Origin: Rhodococcus sp. OK519
GTDB taxonomy: Bacteria; Actinomycetota; Actinomycetes; Mycobacteriales; Mycobacteriaceae
Length of the DNA stretch: 64,000 nucleotides
Reading direction: 5' to 3'
Assembly: GCF_003051005.1 (NCBI RefSeq)
Contig: NZ_QAOW01000001.1
Coordinates: 992,001 to 1,056,000, forward strand
Made by a program: the position numbers and the translations under genes. Shown piece by piece: positions 1 through 10,410 of the stretch. Within the stretch, counting starts at the first letter, position 1. Each line of letters starts with the position of its first letter. Under the pieces are notes generated by a model that made no database searches, was not told where the DNA came from, and worked only from the letters and a program-made list of their open reading frames with translations.

Positions 1-411
1 GTCGTCACGGTCCTGTCGGAGAAGGGTGCTCCGACACCGGTCGCGTGGACCCGGATGCGGCCGCCGCGGTCCCGCATGGACACGATCGGTGACGCCGGGA
101 TCCGCCGCGCCGCCGCGTCGAGCACGCTGCAGGCGAAGTACGGCCAGACGATCGACCGGGAGTCGGCCTACGAACTGTTGACCGCCAAGGTGTCGGGCGC
201 GCCCGACACCGACCCGACGCTGGACGTGCCGCCGCTGCCGGATCTTCCCGACCTGCCGCCGCCTCCGGCCCCCGCTCCGGAAGGGCCGAGCATGGCGGAG
301 CAGGTACTCGGAAATCCTGCGGTCAAGAGTTTCCTGCGCTCGGCGGCGTCCGCCGCAGGGCGGGAGATCTCACGGAGCATCTTCGGTACCGGGCGCAGGC
401 GAAAGCGCTGA
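1..411 (+). CDS. DUF853 / HerA-like ATPase, C-terminal fragment
   Basis: The window opens inside this gene; only the last 136 codons are present, open from base 1. The fragment starts VVTVLSEKGAPTPVAWTRM, has a proline-rich stretch at about residues 77-96, and ends in a basic tail (GRRRKR). This matches the C-terminal end of DUF853 proteins (YjgR, HerA-like; Rv2510c in M. tuberculosis), which are P-loop ATPases related to DNA-translocating helicases. The ATPase core lies upstream of the window, so no Walker motif can be checked. The gene converges on the alcohol dehydrogenase, with a weak 6-bp hairpin (425-443) between the two stop codons. The cmrA gene that usually sits next to it is at 3143-3946, separated here by two extra genes. 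Confidence 0.75.
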   Translation, partial: VVTVLSEKGAPTPVAWTRMRPPRSRMDTIGDAGIRRAAASSTLQAKYGQTIDRESAYELLTAKVSGAPDTDPTLDVPPLPDLPDLPPPPAPAPEGPSMAEQVLGNPAVKSFLRSAASAAGREISRSIFGTGRRRKR

Positions 412-443
412 CGCGCCGACCGCGCGCCCGGTACCCGCGGGCG

Positions 444-1562
444 TCAGTCGAACAGCACGACGCCGCGGATGTTCTTGCCCTCGTGCATGTCGATGAAGCC
501 CTGTGCGATGTTGTCGAGCGTGTACGTGGTGGTGACGAGCTTGTCGAGTTCGAGCTTGCCCGCGCGGTACATCTCGACCATCCACGGGATGTCGGCGCTC
601 GGGGCGGAGGCGCCGAACAGGGATCCCTGGATGCGCTTCTGGTACAGCGTCAGCTCGAGGAGGCTGATGGGCAGCCCGACGTCCTCCATCTTGCCGAGGC
701 CTGTGACGACGCACGTGCCGGCCTTGCGGATCGACGAGAACGCCTGCGCGACATGCTCGCCCGTCGTGACACCGACCGTGACGATCGCGGCGTCGGCGCC
801 CTGCCCATTGGTGAAGGACCGCGCGATCTCGGTCGCCTCCTCCATCGTCGCGACCGCGTGGGTGGCCCCGAACTCGAGGGCGGCGTTGCGCTTGAACTCG
901 ATGGGATCGACGGCGATGATGTGCGATGCTCCCGCATGCGCCGCGCCTTGGACGGCGTTGATGCCGATGCCGCCGATGCCCATGACGATGACGGTGTGGC
1001 CGGGGTACACCTCGGCGGAGTTGACCGCAGCACCCCATCCGGTGCCGACGCCGCAGCCCAGCAGGCACAGCGATTCGAGCGGAAGATCCTTGTCGACCTT
1101 CACTGCGGAATCGATACTGACCGTGGTGTATTCGCTGAAGGTGCCGAGTCCGCAGGTCTGCGCGACCGGCGCCCCGTCGAGCGTCAGGCGGTAGCTGTTC
1201 GGATCGTCGGGGCGCCCGCCGGTCATGATGGCGGCGCCGCGGTCGCAGAGGTTCTGCAGGCCCTTGGCGCACCAGCGGCAACGGCCGCAGCCGGCGAGGA
1301 ACGAGAAGATGACGTGGTCGCCGACCTCCCAGCCGACGGTGTGCGGCCCGACCTCGACGACGATGCCCGCGCCCTCGTGGCCGCCGCAGATCGGATAGCG
1401 GCCCACGCCGTGGTCACCCTTGGCGATGTGGTCGTCCGAATGGCACAGACCCGACGCGACCATCTTGACGGTGAGCTCGTTCTGGCGGGGACCTTCGAGT
1501 TCGAGGTCGACCACCTTGTAGGTGCCGGGCGCTTCGGTGATTACGGCGGCGCGGGTCTTCAC
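444..1562 (-). CDS. NDMA-dependent type zinc alcohol dehydrogenase
   Basis: A 372-residue medium-chain dehydrogenase. Catalytic zinc ligands are C40 (GLCHSDD), H62 (GGHEGAG) and C170 (LLGCG). The structural zinc lobe is C92, C95, C98 and C106. The Rossmann glycine motif GIGGIG is at 195-200, followed by AVDP, where the aspartate is typical of NAD specificity. The long GCGVGTGWGAAVN segment and overall length fit the actinobacterial NDMA-dependent alcohol dehydrogenase / mycothiol-dependent formaldehyde dehydrogenase group (Rv0761c/AdhB-like). These oxidise primary alcohols and carry tightly bound NAD that is recycled by an electron acceptor. The substrate cannot be read from the sequence. A GGACC-rich ribosome binding site precedes the ATG. 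The gene stands alone between the convergent DUF853 gene and lysA. Confidence 0.85.
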   Translation of the reverse strand: MKTRAAVITEAPGTYKVVDLELEGPRQNELTVKMVASGLCHSDDHIAKGDHGVGRYPICGGHEGAGIVVEVGPHTVGWEVGDHVIFSFLAGCGRCRWCAKGLQNLCDRGAAIMTGGRPDDPNSYRLTLDGAPVAQTCGLGTFSEYTTVSIDSAVKVDKDLPLESLCLLGCGVGTGWGAAVNSAEVYPGHTVIVMGIGGIGINAVQGAAHAGASHIIAVDPIEFKRNAALEFGATHAVATMEEATEIARSFTNGQGADAAIVTVGVTTGEHVAQAFSSIRKAGTCVVTGLGKMEDVGLPISLLELTLYQKRIQGSLFGASAPSADIPWMVEMYRAGKLELDKLVTTTYTLDNIAQGFIDMHEGKNIRGVVLFD

Positions 1563-1659
1563 AGGGGTCCTCCAGGCTGGATGGTGATGTTGTGGTGCGC
1601 ATCACTATCTGTCCAGGCGGTCTGTTTCTGTGTGTCCGGTCTCACTCACTGGAACCGGG

Positions 1660-3003
1660 TTATAGTCCTGCCTCGCGTGCCATCAGATCGGCTACGGTCT
1701 CCCTCCTGATCAGCTGGCGCGTGCGCCCGTCTCGCGCCGCCACCACCGGCGGTCTTCCCACTGCGTTGTAGGACGACGAGAGGCTGTGGTGATACGCGCC
1801 CGTGCACGGCACCGCGAGGACGTCGCCGGGATGCAGGTCGGTGGGGAGCAGTACGTCGCGGGCAATGACGTCGCCGGCCTCGCAGTGCCGTCCCACGACG
1901 GTCATCGCGGTGTGGGCGCCGGTGGGGTGCCGGTTCGCGACCGCAATGTCGTAGCGCGCGCCGTACAGCGCGACCCGCGGATTGTCGCTCATGCCGCCGT
2001 CGACGGCGACGAACGTCCGGCCGTCGCGCACGGTCTTGATCGAGAGGACTCGATAGAGCGTGACGCCGGCCCGTGCGACGATCGCGCGACCGGGCTCGAG
2101 GGTGAGGGCCGGGCGCGGAAACCGGTTGCGGGCGCAGGCATCGTCGAGGGCGTCGTCGACGACGCGGGCGAGTCCGGTGAGGTCGAGTTCCGGATCGCCG
2201 GGAAGGTACGGGACGGCATGGCCGCCGCCCAGGTTCAGGTGGGTGAGGATCACCCCGTGCTCTCGCCGGATCCGGCCCATCTGGGCGACGATCCGCTCGA
2301 CTGCCGTCGCGAAGAGGCTGCTGTCGCTGATCTGGGAGCCGAGGTGGCAGTGCAGGCCGACCAGTTCGAGGTTCGGCTGCTCGAGCACGAGGCGAACGGC
2401 GGCGTCCAGATGTCCGTCGGTGAGCGGGAACCCGAACTTCTGGTCGTCGATTCCGGTCGTGACGGCCGAGTGTCCGTGGATGTCGATGCCCGGGGTCGCG
2501 CGCACCAGCACCTTCTGCCGGCGCTGCGCGAGGGAGGAGAGCAGACGGATCTCCGTGTGCGAGTCGACGACGATCCGCCCGACTCCTGCGCTCACGGCTG
2601 CGCGGAGTTCCGCCGCGGGCTTCGCGTTGCCGTGCAGAATGATTCGGCCCGGATCGACACCGGCCGACAGTGCGACCGCAAGCTCTCCGTCGGAACAGAC
2701 GTCGAGTGAGAGTCCCTCGCGTGTCACCCAGTCGGCGACGGCGCGGATCAGCAGAGCCTTGGCCGCATAGGCGATCTCGGCCTCGGGGAACGCCGTCCGG
2801 TACGCGTGGCACCGGTGGCGCACGTCGTCCTCGTCCAACACGTACGTGGGCGTTCCGTACTGGTCGGCGATGTCGTCGAGGGCCACACCGCCCACACGGA
2901 TACGACCGCGATCGTCGTGGCCCGTGGTGATCGGCCAGACCGCGGGGTCGAGACGCGGGGCCATCGCGGCGCGCAGGGAGGGGAAGATCTCGAGCAGGGT
3001 CAC
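1660..3003 (-). CDS. lysA: diaminopimelate decarboxylase
   Basis: Converts meso-diaminopimelate to L-lysine with pyridoxal phosphate (fold-type III). I chose the GTG at 3003, with AGGAGA eight bases upstream, because it gives 447 residues, the length of M. tuberculosis LysA; the longer open frame back to 3195 is low-complexity basic sequence. K82 in YAAK is the cofactor lysine. HCHLGSQ is at 218-224, the glycine loop LGGGH at about 258-262, EPGRA at 303-307 and C374 in HCEAGD; the C-terminal GAYHHSLSSSYN motif matches the family. The usual actinobacterial argS, hom and thrC neighbours are absent, so this may be a second lysA copy or one that has moved. A perfect 11-bp inverted repeat covers the Shine-Dalgarno region. 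A decarboxylase for a related diamino acid is a less likely alternative. Confidence 0.85.
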   Translation of the reverse strand: MTLLEIFPSLRAAMAPRLDPAVWPITTGHDDRGRIRVGGVALDDIADQYGTPTYVLDEDDVRHRCHAYRTAFPEAEIAYAAKALLIRAVADWVTREGLSLDVCSDGELAVALSAGVDPGRIILHGNAKPAAELRAAVSAGVGRIVVDSHTEIRLLSSLAQRRQKVLVRATPGIDIHGHSAVTTGIDDQKFGFPLTDGHLDAAVRLVLEQPNLELVGLHCHLGSQISDSSLFATAVERIVAQMGRIRREHGVILTHLNLGGGHAVPYLPGDPELDLTGLARVVDDALDDACARNRFPRPALTLEPGRAIVARAGVTLYRVLSIKTVRDGRTFVAVDGGMSDNPRVALYGARYDIAVANRHPTGAHTAMTVVGRHCEAGDVIARDVLLPTDLHPGDVLAVPCTGAYHHSLSSSYNAVGRPPVVAARDGRTRQLIRRETVADLMAREAGL

Positions 3004-3010
3004 CGGCGTC

Positions 3011-3056
3011 TCCTGAAGGTGCCCGCGATCCGGTCGGAGCGGGTTCACCTTCAGGA
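3011..3056 (-). promoter_or_regulatory. inverted repeat overlapping the lysA ribosome binding site
   Basis: TCCTGAAGGTG (3011-3021) and CACCTTCAGGA (3046-3056) are exact reverse complements separated by 24 bases. In the lysA transcript the 3' arm ends in ..CAGGA, and the Shine-Dalgarno AGGAGA begins inside that arm. A folded RNA would therefore sequester the ribosome binding site. The same DNA could instead be an operator. Neither role is known to me for this locus. Confidence 0.5.
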
Positions 3057-3142
3057 CTACGCCGGAACGGCACCGTCGAGCGTCGTCCTTACGTCTGCTT
3101 GACGGCGCGAGCCGAAGCCCTGACGCACGGTTGACGGAGCGG

Positions 3143-3946
3143 TCAGCCGCCCAGCTTCCGGTAGAACGTGCCGACGATGGGAGCGATGACGGCACGCGGG
3201 CTGTACTGCCCCGCCACCGACATGCCCTTGCTGAGAATGCCGGGGACGATCCGCATCTTGTTCTCCGCGAGCGCGTCCAGTGAGACCTTGGCGACGTACT
3301 CGCTCGAGATCCACAGGAAGTCCGGGACGAGCTTGTCGACGATCGACGCCTCGGCCGGATCGGGCGTCTCGGTGCGCACCGGGCCGGGAGCGAGGAGCGT
3401 GACGTTGACGCCGCTGCCCTTCAGTTCGCCGCGCAGTGACTCGGAGAACGTGTTCACGAACGCCTTGGTTGCGGCGTAGGTCGCATTGTTGGGGATCGGC
3501 ATGTTGCCGGCGGCCGAGCCGACCATGAGGATGGCACCCGACTTGCGGGCGACCATGCCGGGCAGGACGGCCAGCGTCAGGTCGTGCACGGCGACGGAGT
3601 TGAGCTCGACCTGGTCGCGCTCGTACGACGGGTCCAGCTCGGCGACCGGTCCGAACGTCGCGATGCCCGCGTTGTTGCACAGGATCGAGATCTCCCGCTC
3701 GGCCAGCTCGGCGACCAGCGGCCCGCGGCCGTCGCGGTCGGACAGGTCCACGGCGCGGACCTCGACCTCCACGCCGTACTTCTCCCGCAGCTGGGCGGCG
3801 AGCTTTTCCATCACGTCGCCGCGACGGGCGACGAGGATCAGCGAGTGTCCGCGCGCGGCCAGTTCGGCGGCAAGCGCCTCACCGATACCGGAGGAAGCGC
3901 CGGTCACGACCGCGCGGGCGTCAGGGTTGGGATTCGGCAGGCTCAC
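3143..3946 (-). CDS. cmrA: SDR oxidoreductase, CmrA-type mycolate reductase
   Basis: A 267-residue short-chain dehydrogenase with the nucleotide motif GASSGIG at 16-22, NNAG at about 90-93, catalytic S143 and the Y156-x3-K160 pair. The segments NATYAATKAFVNTFSESLRGELKG and PDFLWIS, and the ending FYRKLGG, match my memory of Rv2509, the reductase that converts the 3-oxo-mycolate precursor to mature mycolic acid after Pks13. Finding it supports a mycolate-producing host. It starts at GTG 3946 without an obvious ribosome binding site, 45 bases after fadH in the same direction, so it is probably cotranscribed with PadR and fadH. The adjacent partner in M. tuberculosis (Rv2510c) is at the left edge of the window. 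Confidence 0.8.
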   Translation of the reverse strand: MSLPNPNPDARAVVTGASSGIGEALAAELAARGHSLILVARRGDVMEKLAAQLREKYGVEVEVRAVDLSDRDGRGPLVAELAEREISILCNNAGIATFGPVAELDPSYERDQVELNSVAVHDLTLAVLPGMVARKSGAILMVGSAAGNMPIPNNATYAATKAFVNTFSESLRGELKGSGVNVTLLAPGPVRTETPDPAEASIVDKLVPDFLWISSEYVAKVSLDALAENKMRIVPGILSKGMSVAGQYSPRAVIAPIVGTFYRKLGG

Positions 3947-3991
3947 GAGAATGCAGCGTAGTCGGTGTCCGGATTCGTCGTGGTCATGCGC

Positions 3992-6596
<2,605 letters not shown>

Positions 6597-6606
6597 CCCT
6601 CCATTC

Positions 6607-6630
6607 TGTATGCAACGAGGTGTATATGCA
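6607..6630. promoter_or_regulatory. candidate PadR operator (repeated TGTA..TGCA)
   Basis: TGTATGCA (6607-6614) and TGTATATGCA (6621-6630) lie 11-24 bases upstream of the PadR start. The two half-sites on the same face and their AT-rich character fit an autoregulatory site. No experimental motif is assumed; this rests on position and repetition. Confidence 0.4.
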
Positions 6631-6644
6631 ATTGTGTGAATAGA

Positions 6645-6676
6645 GAGAGGCCCGGACCGCGCGGTCCGGGCCTCTC
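6645..6676 (-). terminator. hairpin terminator after the symporter genes
   Basis: A perfect 32-bp palindrome, GAGAGGCCCGGACCGC followed by its reverse complement, 18 bases after the stop of the 43-residue gene read on the minus strand. There is no U-tract, as is common in high-GC actinobacteria. It separates the symporter transcript from the PadR promoter. Confidence 0.7.
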
Positions 6677-6693
6677 GTGCGCATCGAAGCGCG

Positions 6694-6825
6694 TCAGACC
6701 AGGTTCTCGCCGTTCCTGCGGGCAGTGATCCACTCGCGGGCGGCGCCACGGGTGATGACGAACAGCGTCGCGGCGACGAGGATCGGCCAGATCAGGACGT
6801 AGGCGGTCAGCAAGACGGTGTTCAA
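6694..6825 (-). CDS. 43-residue single-pass partner of the sodium:solute symporter
   Basis: A small membrane protein, 43 residues. It has one hydrophobic helix at about residues 4-25 (VLLTAYVLIWPILVAATLFV), then a basic cytoplasmic tail (RGAAREWITARRNGENLV). The start is TTG at 6825, supported by AGGAG six bases upstream and by the overlap TTGA, in which the start codon shares two bases with the symporter stop. That is classic translational coupling. Very short coupled proteins of this kind accompany some actinobacterial SSS and NSS transporters and are annotated as putative transporter small subunits. The role (assembly or stability of the carrier) is inferred from that association. The palindromic terminator follows directly. 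Confidence 0.75.
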   Translation of the reverse strand: MNTVLLTAYVLIWPILVAATLFVITRGAAREWITARRNGENLV

Positions 6826-8507
6826 CGGGTACTCCTGATGTCGTCGGGTCGGGTCGTGGGTGAAGCAGGCTCCACGCGGTCGAAGTCGCCGACCTGCTGC
6901 TCGATGGTCGTGAAGTCGAACGAGTCGGGGTTGCGTACCGACATCGCGTAACAGACCACGGTGCTCACGGCGTACGCGACGAGCGAGCCGCTCAGCGTCG
7001 CGTAGTCGTGGAGGAAGCCGATCCCGAACGGTGCGACGATCACGATCGCGGCCAACCCGACGATCTTCGCGACGCGAAGCCCGAAGAAGCCGAACGCCAT
7101 CAGGCCGAGTACCACGCCGACGCCGACCACCGACGCGACGTCGATGAGGAATCCGCTCGCGCCGTCGGCGGGGACCCACCCGAAGCGCACCGGCAGGAAC
7201 GCCGCCACTGCGGCGATCGTCGACACCGTGAACGCCTTGTTGGAGACCTTGTTCCAGTAGAAGCTCGCGATCACCGGGAAAACCAGTGCGCCCCACAGGG
7301 CTCCGACGAAGACCAAGAGGTCGAGAATGTTCAGCCGCATACTCGCGAATGTCACGGCCAACGCGGTCGCGACGATCATCGTCGCCCGGCCGACGAGCAG
7401 CATCCGGCGCGGATCGGCCTTCGCCCGCCCGGCCACGGTGTGCCCGTAGCCGTCGGTCATCACGATGGAGGACAGCGCGGCCAGATCGGAATCGGCGGTG
7501 GAGGACAGCGCTCCGAGGATCAGGAGGAAGAACAGTGCGACCAGCGCGGCCGGAAGGTAGGAGCCGGCCATCTGCGGGATGAGGTTGTTGATGTCGCCGT
7601 CGAGCGGTTCGAGGCCGAGATACAGCGCGAGCACGCCGAACATGCCGATGCCGATCACCGTCGAGCCGTATCCGACGGCCGCGGTGACGAAGGTGGGCTT
7701 GATGAGGTCCTCGCGGACGGCGAACAATCGTTGGGCGATCGTCTGGTTGCCGATCGCGTAGGCGAGAACGGCGGCGATGTACGGGGCGCCCTGGTTGAAG
7801 AACGCCTCACTCGAGAAGAAGTTTCCCTGCGCGGGCGTCAGATTGGCGGCACCGGTCTCGAAAGCCGCCGGGAATCCCGCGGCGAAGAAGACGATCGGGA
7901 TCAGGATCGCGACGGCACCCAGCATGCCGAGCAGCTGGATCACGTCCGTCAGGACGGAGGCCCGGAAGCCGGACCACAGCGTGTACAGCAGCACGCCGCC
8001 CGCGATGATCAGGACTCCTTGGATGAAGTTGAGCGGCGACAGCAGGGAGATCAGCACGCCGCCCGCGATGAAGTTCGACATCAGGCTGATGAGGCTGCCG
8101 ACGACGTTCGAGCCCGCCAGCATCAGCTGGCTGGACCGCCCGTGCCGGGCGTACATGATCTCGGCGAGTGTGTGCGCTCGCGGTGCCAACTTTCGGATCC
8201 GTCGGCCGAAGGGATAGATGAACAGGATCATCAGAGCGCCCCACAAGCCGTAGTGGATGGGCCCGGAGATTCCGTACGTGTACCCCGACGTGGCCGACGC
8301 GTACATCGACGACGCCCAGATCCAGGTGGCGGTCATGCTGGCAGCGGAGATGCCGAAACCCACCTGGTTGCCGGCCGTCATGAAGTTGTCGGCATTCTCC
8401 TTTCGCCTACCGATGCGAAGCGAGATGAGAAATGTCCCGCCGTAGAAGAATGCTAGTAGCAGAATAATCGCCACGGCGCTGAATTGGACGAGTTCGGGAG
8501 CGTCCAT
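6822..8507 (-). CDS. sodium:solute symporter (SSS family)
   Basis: A 561-residue polytopic membrane protein with about 13 hydrophobic segments and the SSS signature region around GSTVIGIGMFGVLALYLG and SSTADSDLAALSSIVMTDGYG, where the conserved serines normally coordinate sodium. The early segment NADNFMTAGNQVGFGISAASMTATWIWASSMYASATSGYTYG resembles the urea/solute DUR3-like branch of the family, but the substrate cannot be assigned. AAGGAGGTAAGA gives a strong ribosome binding site before the ATG. It forms a two-gene unit with the coupled 43-residue protein. It is transcribed away from the 541-base AT-richer intergenic region shared with the MFS gene, which holds two TCGCGAA-type repeats. 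Confidence 0.85.
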   Translation of the reverse strand: MDAPELVQFSAVAIILLLAFFYGGTFLISLRIGRRKENADNFMTAGNQVGFGISAASMTATWIWASSMYASATSGYTYGISGPIHYGLWGALMILFIYPFGRRIRKLAPRAHTLAEIMYARHGRSSQLMLAGSNVVGSLISLMSNFIAGGVLISLLSPLNFIQGVLIIAGGVLLYTLWSGFRASVLTDVIQLLGMLGAVAILIPIVFFAAGFPAAFETGAANLTPAQGNFFSSEAFFNQGAPYIAAVLAYAIGNQTIAQRLFAVREDLIKPTFVTAAVGYGSTVIGIGMFGVLALYLGLEPLDGDINNLIPQMAGSYLPAALVALFFLLILGALSSTADSDLAALSSIVMTDGYGHTVAGRAKADPRRMLLVGRATMIVATALAVTFASMRLNILDLLVFVGALWGALVFPVIASFYWNKVSNKAFTVSTIAAVAAFLPVRFGWVPADGASGFLIDVASVVGVGVVLGLMAFGFFGLRVAKIVGLAAIVIVAPFGIGFLHDYATLSGSLVAYAVSTVVCYAMSVRNPDSFDFTTIEQQVGDFDRVEPASPTTRPDDIRSTR

Positions 8508-9048
8508 TCTTACCTCCTTGACATTTATTCGCGAGATTTCGGTTCGCGAATTCGTGATGCGAGCAGGGGAGGTCGAGGGGCGTCCGCGCAGCTCGACGGC
8601 GGTAGGCGTGTCGACGCAGCGGCGCCGTGGTGGCCACTCCCGTGAACACGAAAGCTGTTCGGCGCGAGTGGGTCATGTCCCTCGACACGGCTCGTGGACC
8701 GACGGGGCCTTGGCGGCACGCAGCGTCGTCGGCGCGCGAGTTGCCCGCGTCGACGGTGCTGCGGATGTGCACCGGACGCGCGAATTCTGCGTCGGTTCAC
8801 GAGGGTCGACGTGTTCCGGATCGGGCATCTGCGCACGTGTGCGCAGGTTCGTCGACGCATTCCCATCAGTCGCCAGGGAGTGTAACACGCAACAAATTGT
8901 CGACTGAATTTCGTATCGCGAAATTGAAATGGATCGATAAATTTGATAGAAGTGTGGATTTGAATGACGTCTCACGGCCGCTGCGAATTCGAGCGACGCG
9001 CGAGTGTGGCACCCGTCCGCGCTCGCTCGACTCCGTAGGCTCGCCGCC
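8508..9048. other. 541-base divergent intergenic region
   Basis: No credible gene. The open frames here have no ribosome binding sites and read as low-complexity shadows. The part from about 8880 to 8990 is clearly AT-richer than its surroundings. Two elements share a TTCGCGAA/TCGCGAAA core: TTCGCGA repeated at 8528-8534 and 8543-8549, just upstream of the symporter, and the inverted repeat AATTTCG-N5-CGAAATT at 8907-8925. They are candidate binding sites of one regulator. The MFS -10 element lies at the right end. Confidence 0.45.
9036..9041 (+). promoter_or_regulatory. -10 element of a candidate leaderless MFS transcript
   Basis: TAGGCT ends seven bases before the ATG at 9049, which would place the transcription start at or next to the start codon. 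No ribosome binding site is present, in agreement. Confidence 0.45.
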
Positions 9049-10395
9049 ATGAGCACCGAAGTGGTTGGGCACGCCGGCATCGGGCAGGCGGCGACGCGTC
9101 GCCAGGTCGCCGCGTGGGGCCTGTGGGACTGGGGTTCGGCGGCGTTCAATGCCGTCATCGTCACGTTCGTCTTCTCGGTCTATCTCACCGATGCGGTGGG
9201 CGACGATCTTCCGGGATCGATCTCGGCGAGCACTTGGCTCGGGTGGTCGCTCGGCATCGCAGGCTTCTTCATCGCCGTTCTCGCGCCGGTCAGCGGTCAG
9301 CGATTCGATGCCGCCGGTCGTCGCAAACGATCCCTCGCGATCCTCACGTTCCTGACCGTCGCGACCATGGCCGCGATGTTCCTCGTCGTCGACGATTACC
9401 ACTATCTGTGGCTCGGGTTGGTGCTGCTCGGCATCGGTTCGGTGATCTTCGAACTCGCCGGCGTGCCGTACAACGCGATGATGCGGCAGGTGTCCACGCC
9501 CGAGAACATCGGCCGGGTGTCCGGGTTTGGCTGGGCCATGGGCTATTTCGGTGGCATCGTCCTGCTGCTGGTGTGCTATTTCGGGTTCATCGCGGGCGAC
9601 GGTGACAGCCGAGGACTGCTGGGCCTGAGCACCGACGGCGGCCTCAACATCAGGTTGGTCGCGCTCCTGGCGGCGGTGTGGTTCGCGGTGTTCGCCCTGC
9701 CGGTGCTCTTCTCGGTGCCCGAACTGCCGCGCACGGCAGCCGATCCCGGCGCCGCGAAAGCGGGATTCGTCGAGTCGTACCGCGTCCTGTGGCGGGACCT
9801 GAAGGATCTGTGGGCGGCCGACCGCCGGACCGTCTCGTTCCTGATCGCGAGCGCACTGTTCCGCGACGGCCTCGCCGGGGTGTTCACCTTCGGCGCCGTG
9901 CTCGCCGTCAACGTGTACGGGATGGCGTCGGACAGTGTCCTGCTGTTCGGTGTCGCCGCCAACGTCGTGGCCGCGCTCGGTGCGATCGTGGCCGGCCGCG
10001 TCGACGACCGCATCGGGCCCAAGATCGTCATCGCCGGATCGCTGGCAGCGATGATCCTCGTCGGCATCGCGCTCATCGCGGTCTCGGGCACGCTCATGTT
10101 CTGGATCTTCGGACTCCTGCTGTGCCTGTTCGTGGGGCCGGCGCAGTCCTCGTCGCGCACCTTCCTCGCGCGCATCACCCCACCCGGCCGGGAAGGCCAG
10201 TTGTTCGGCCTCTATGCCACCACCGGTCGGGCGGTGTCTTTTCTCGCCCCCACCCTGTTCGGCTTCTTCGCATGGTGGTTCGGCGCCGACCGGGCCGGCA
10301 TCGTCGGATTGCTCGTCGTTCTCGCCGTCGGCCTCGCCGCGCTGCTCGCGGTGCGTGCGCCCGAGCGGGACTCTGCCGAATCCGTCGCCGGCTGA
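9049..10395 (+). CDS. MFS transporter, UMF1/Atg22-like
   Basis: A 448-residue protein with about 12 membrane segments. The opening ATRRQVAAWGLWDWGSAAFNAVIVTFVFSVYL is characteristic of the UMF1 (vacuole effluxer Atg22-like) group of the major facilitator superfamily, as is the loop-2 motif GQRFDAAGRRKRSL, a variant of the MFS A-motif. These carriers are thought to export amino acids or other small solutes; no substrate is evident. I start at ATG 9049 rather than 9004 because the -10 hexamer TAGGCT sits seven bases ahead and the longer form adds only a basic extension. The gene is divergent from the symporter and converges on the thioesterase with 15 bases between stops. Confidence 0.85.
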   Translation: MSTEVVGHAGIGQAATRRQVAAWGLWDWGSAAFNAVIVTFVFSVYLTDAVGDDLPGSISASTWLGWSLGIAGFFIAVLAPVSGQRFDAAGRRKRSLAILTFLTVATMAAMFLVVDDYHYLWLGLVLLGIGSVIFELAGVPYNAMMRQVSTPENIGRVSGFGWAMGYFGGIVLLLVCYFGFIAGDGDSRGLLGLSTDGGLNIRLVALLAAVWFAVFALPVLFSVPELPRTAADPGAAKAGFVESYRVLWRDLKDLWAADRRTVSFLIASALFRDGLAGVFTFGAVLAVNVYGMASDSVLLFGVAANVVAALGAIVAGRVDDRIGPKIVIAGSLAAMILVGIALIAVSGTLMFWIFGLLLCLFVGPAQSSSRTFLARITPPGREGQLFGLYATTGRAVSFLAPTLFGFFAWWFGADRAGIVGLLVVLAVGLAALLAVRAPERDSAESVAG

Positions 10396-10410
10396 CCGGA
10401 TACGTCGGGT

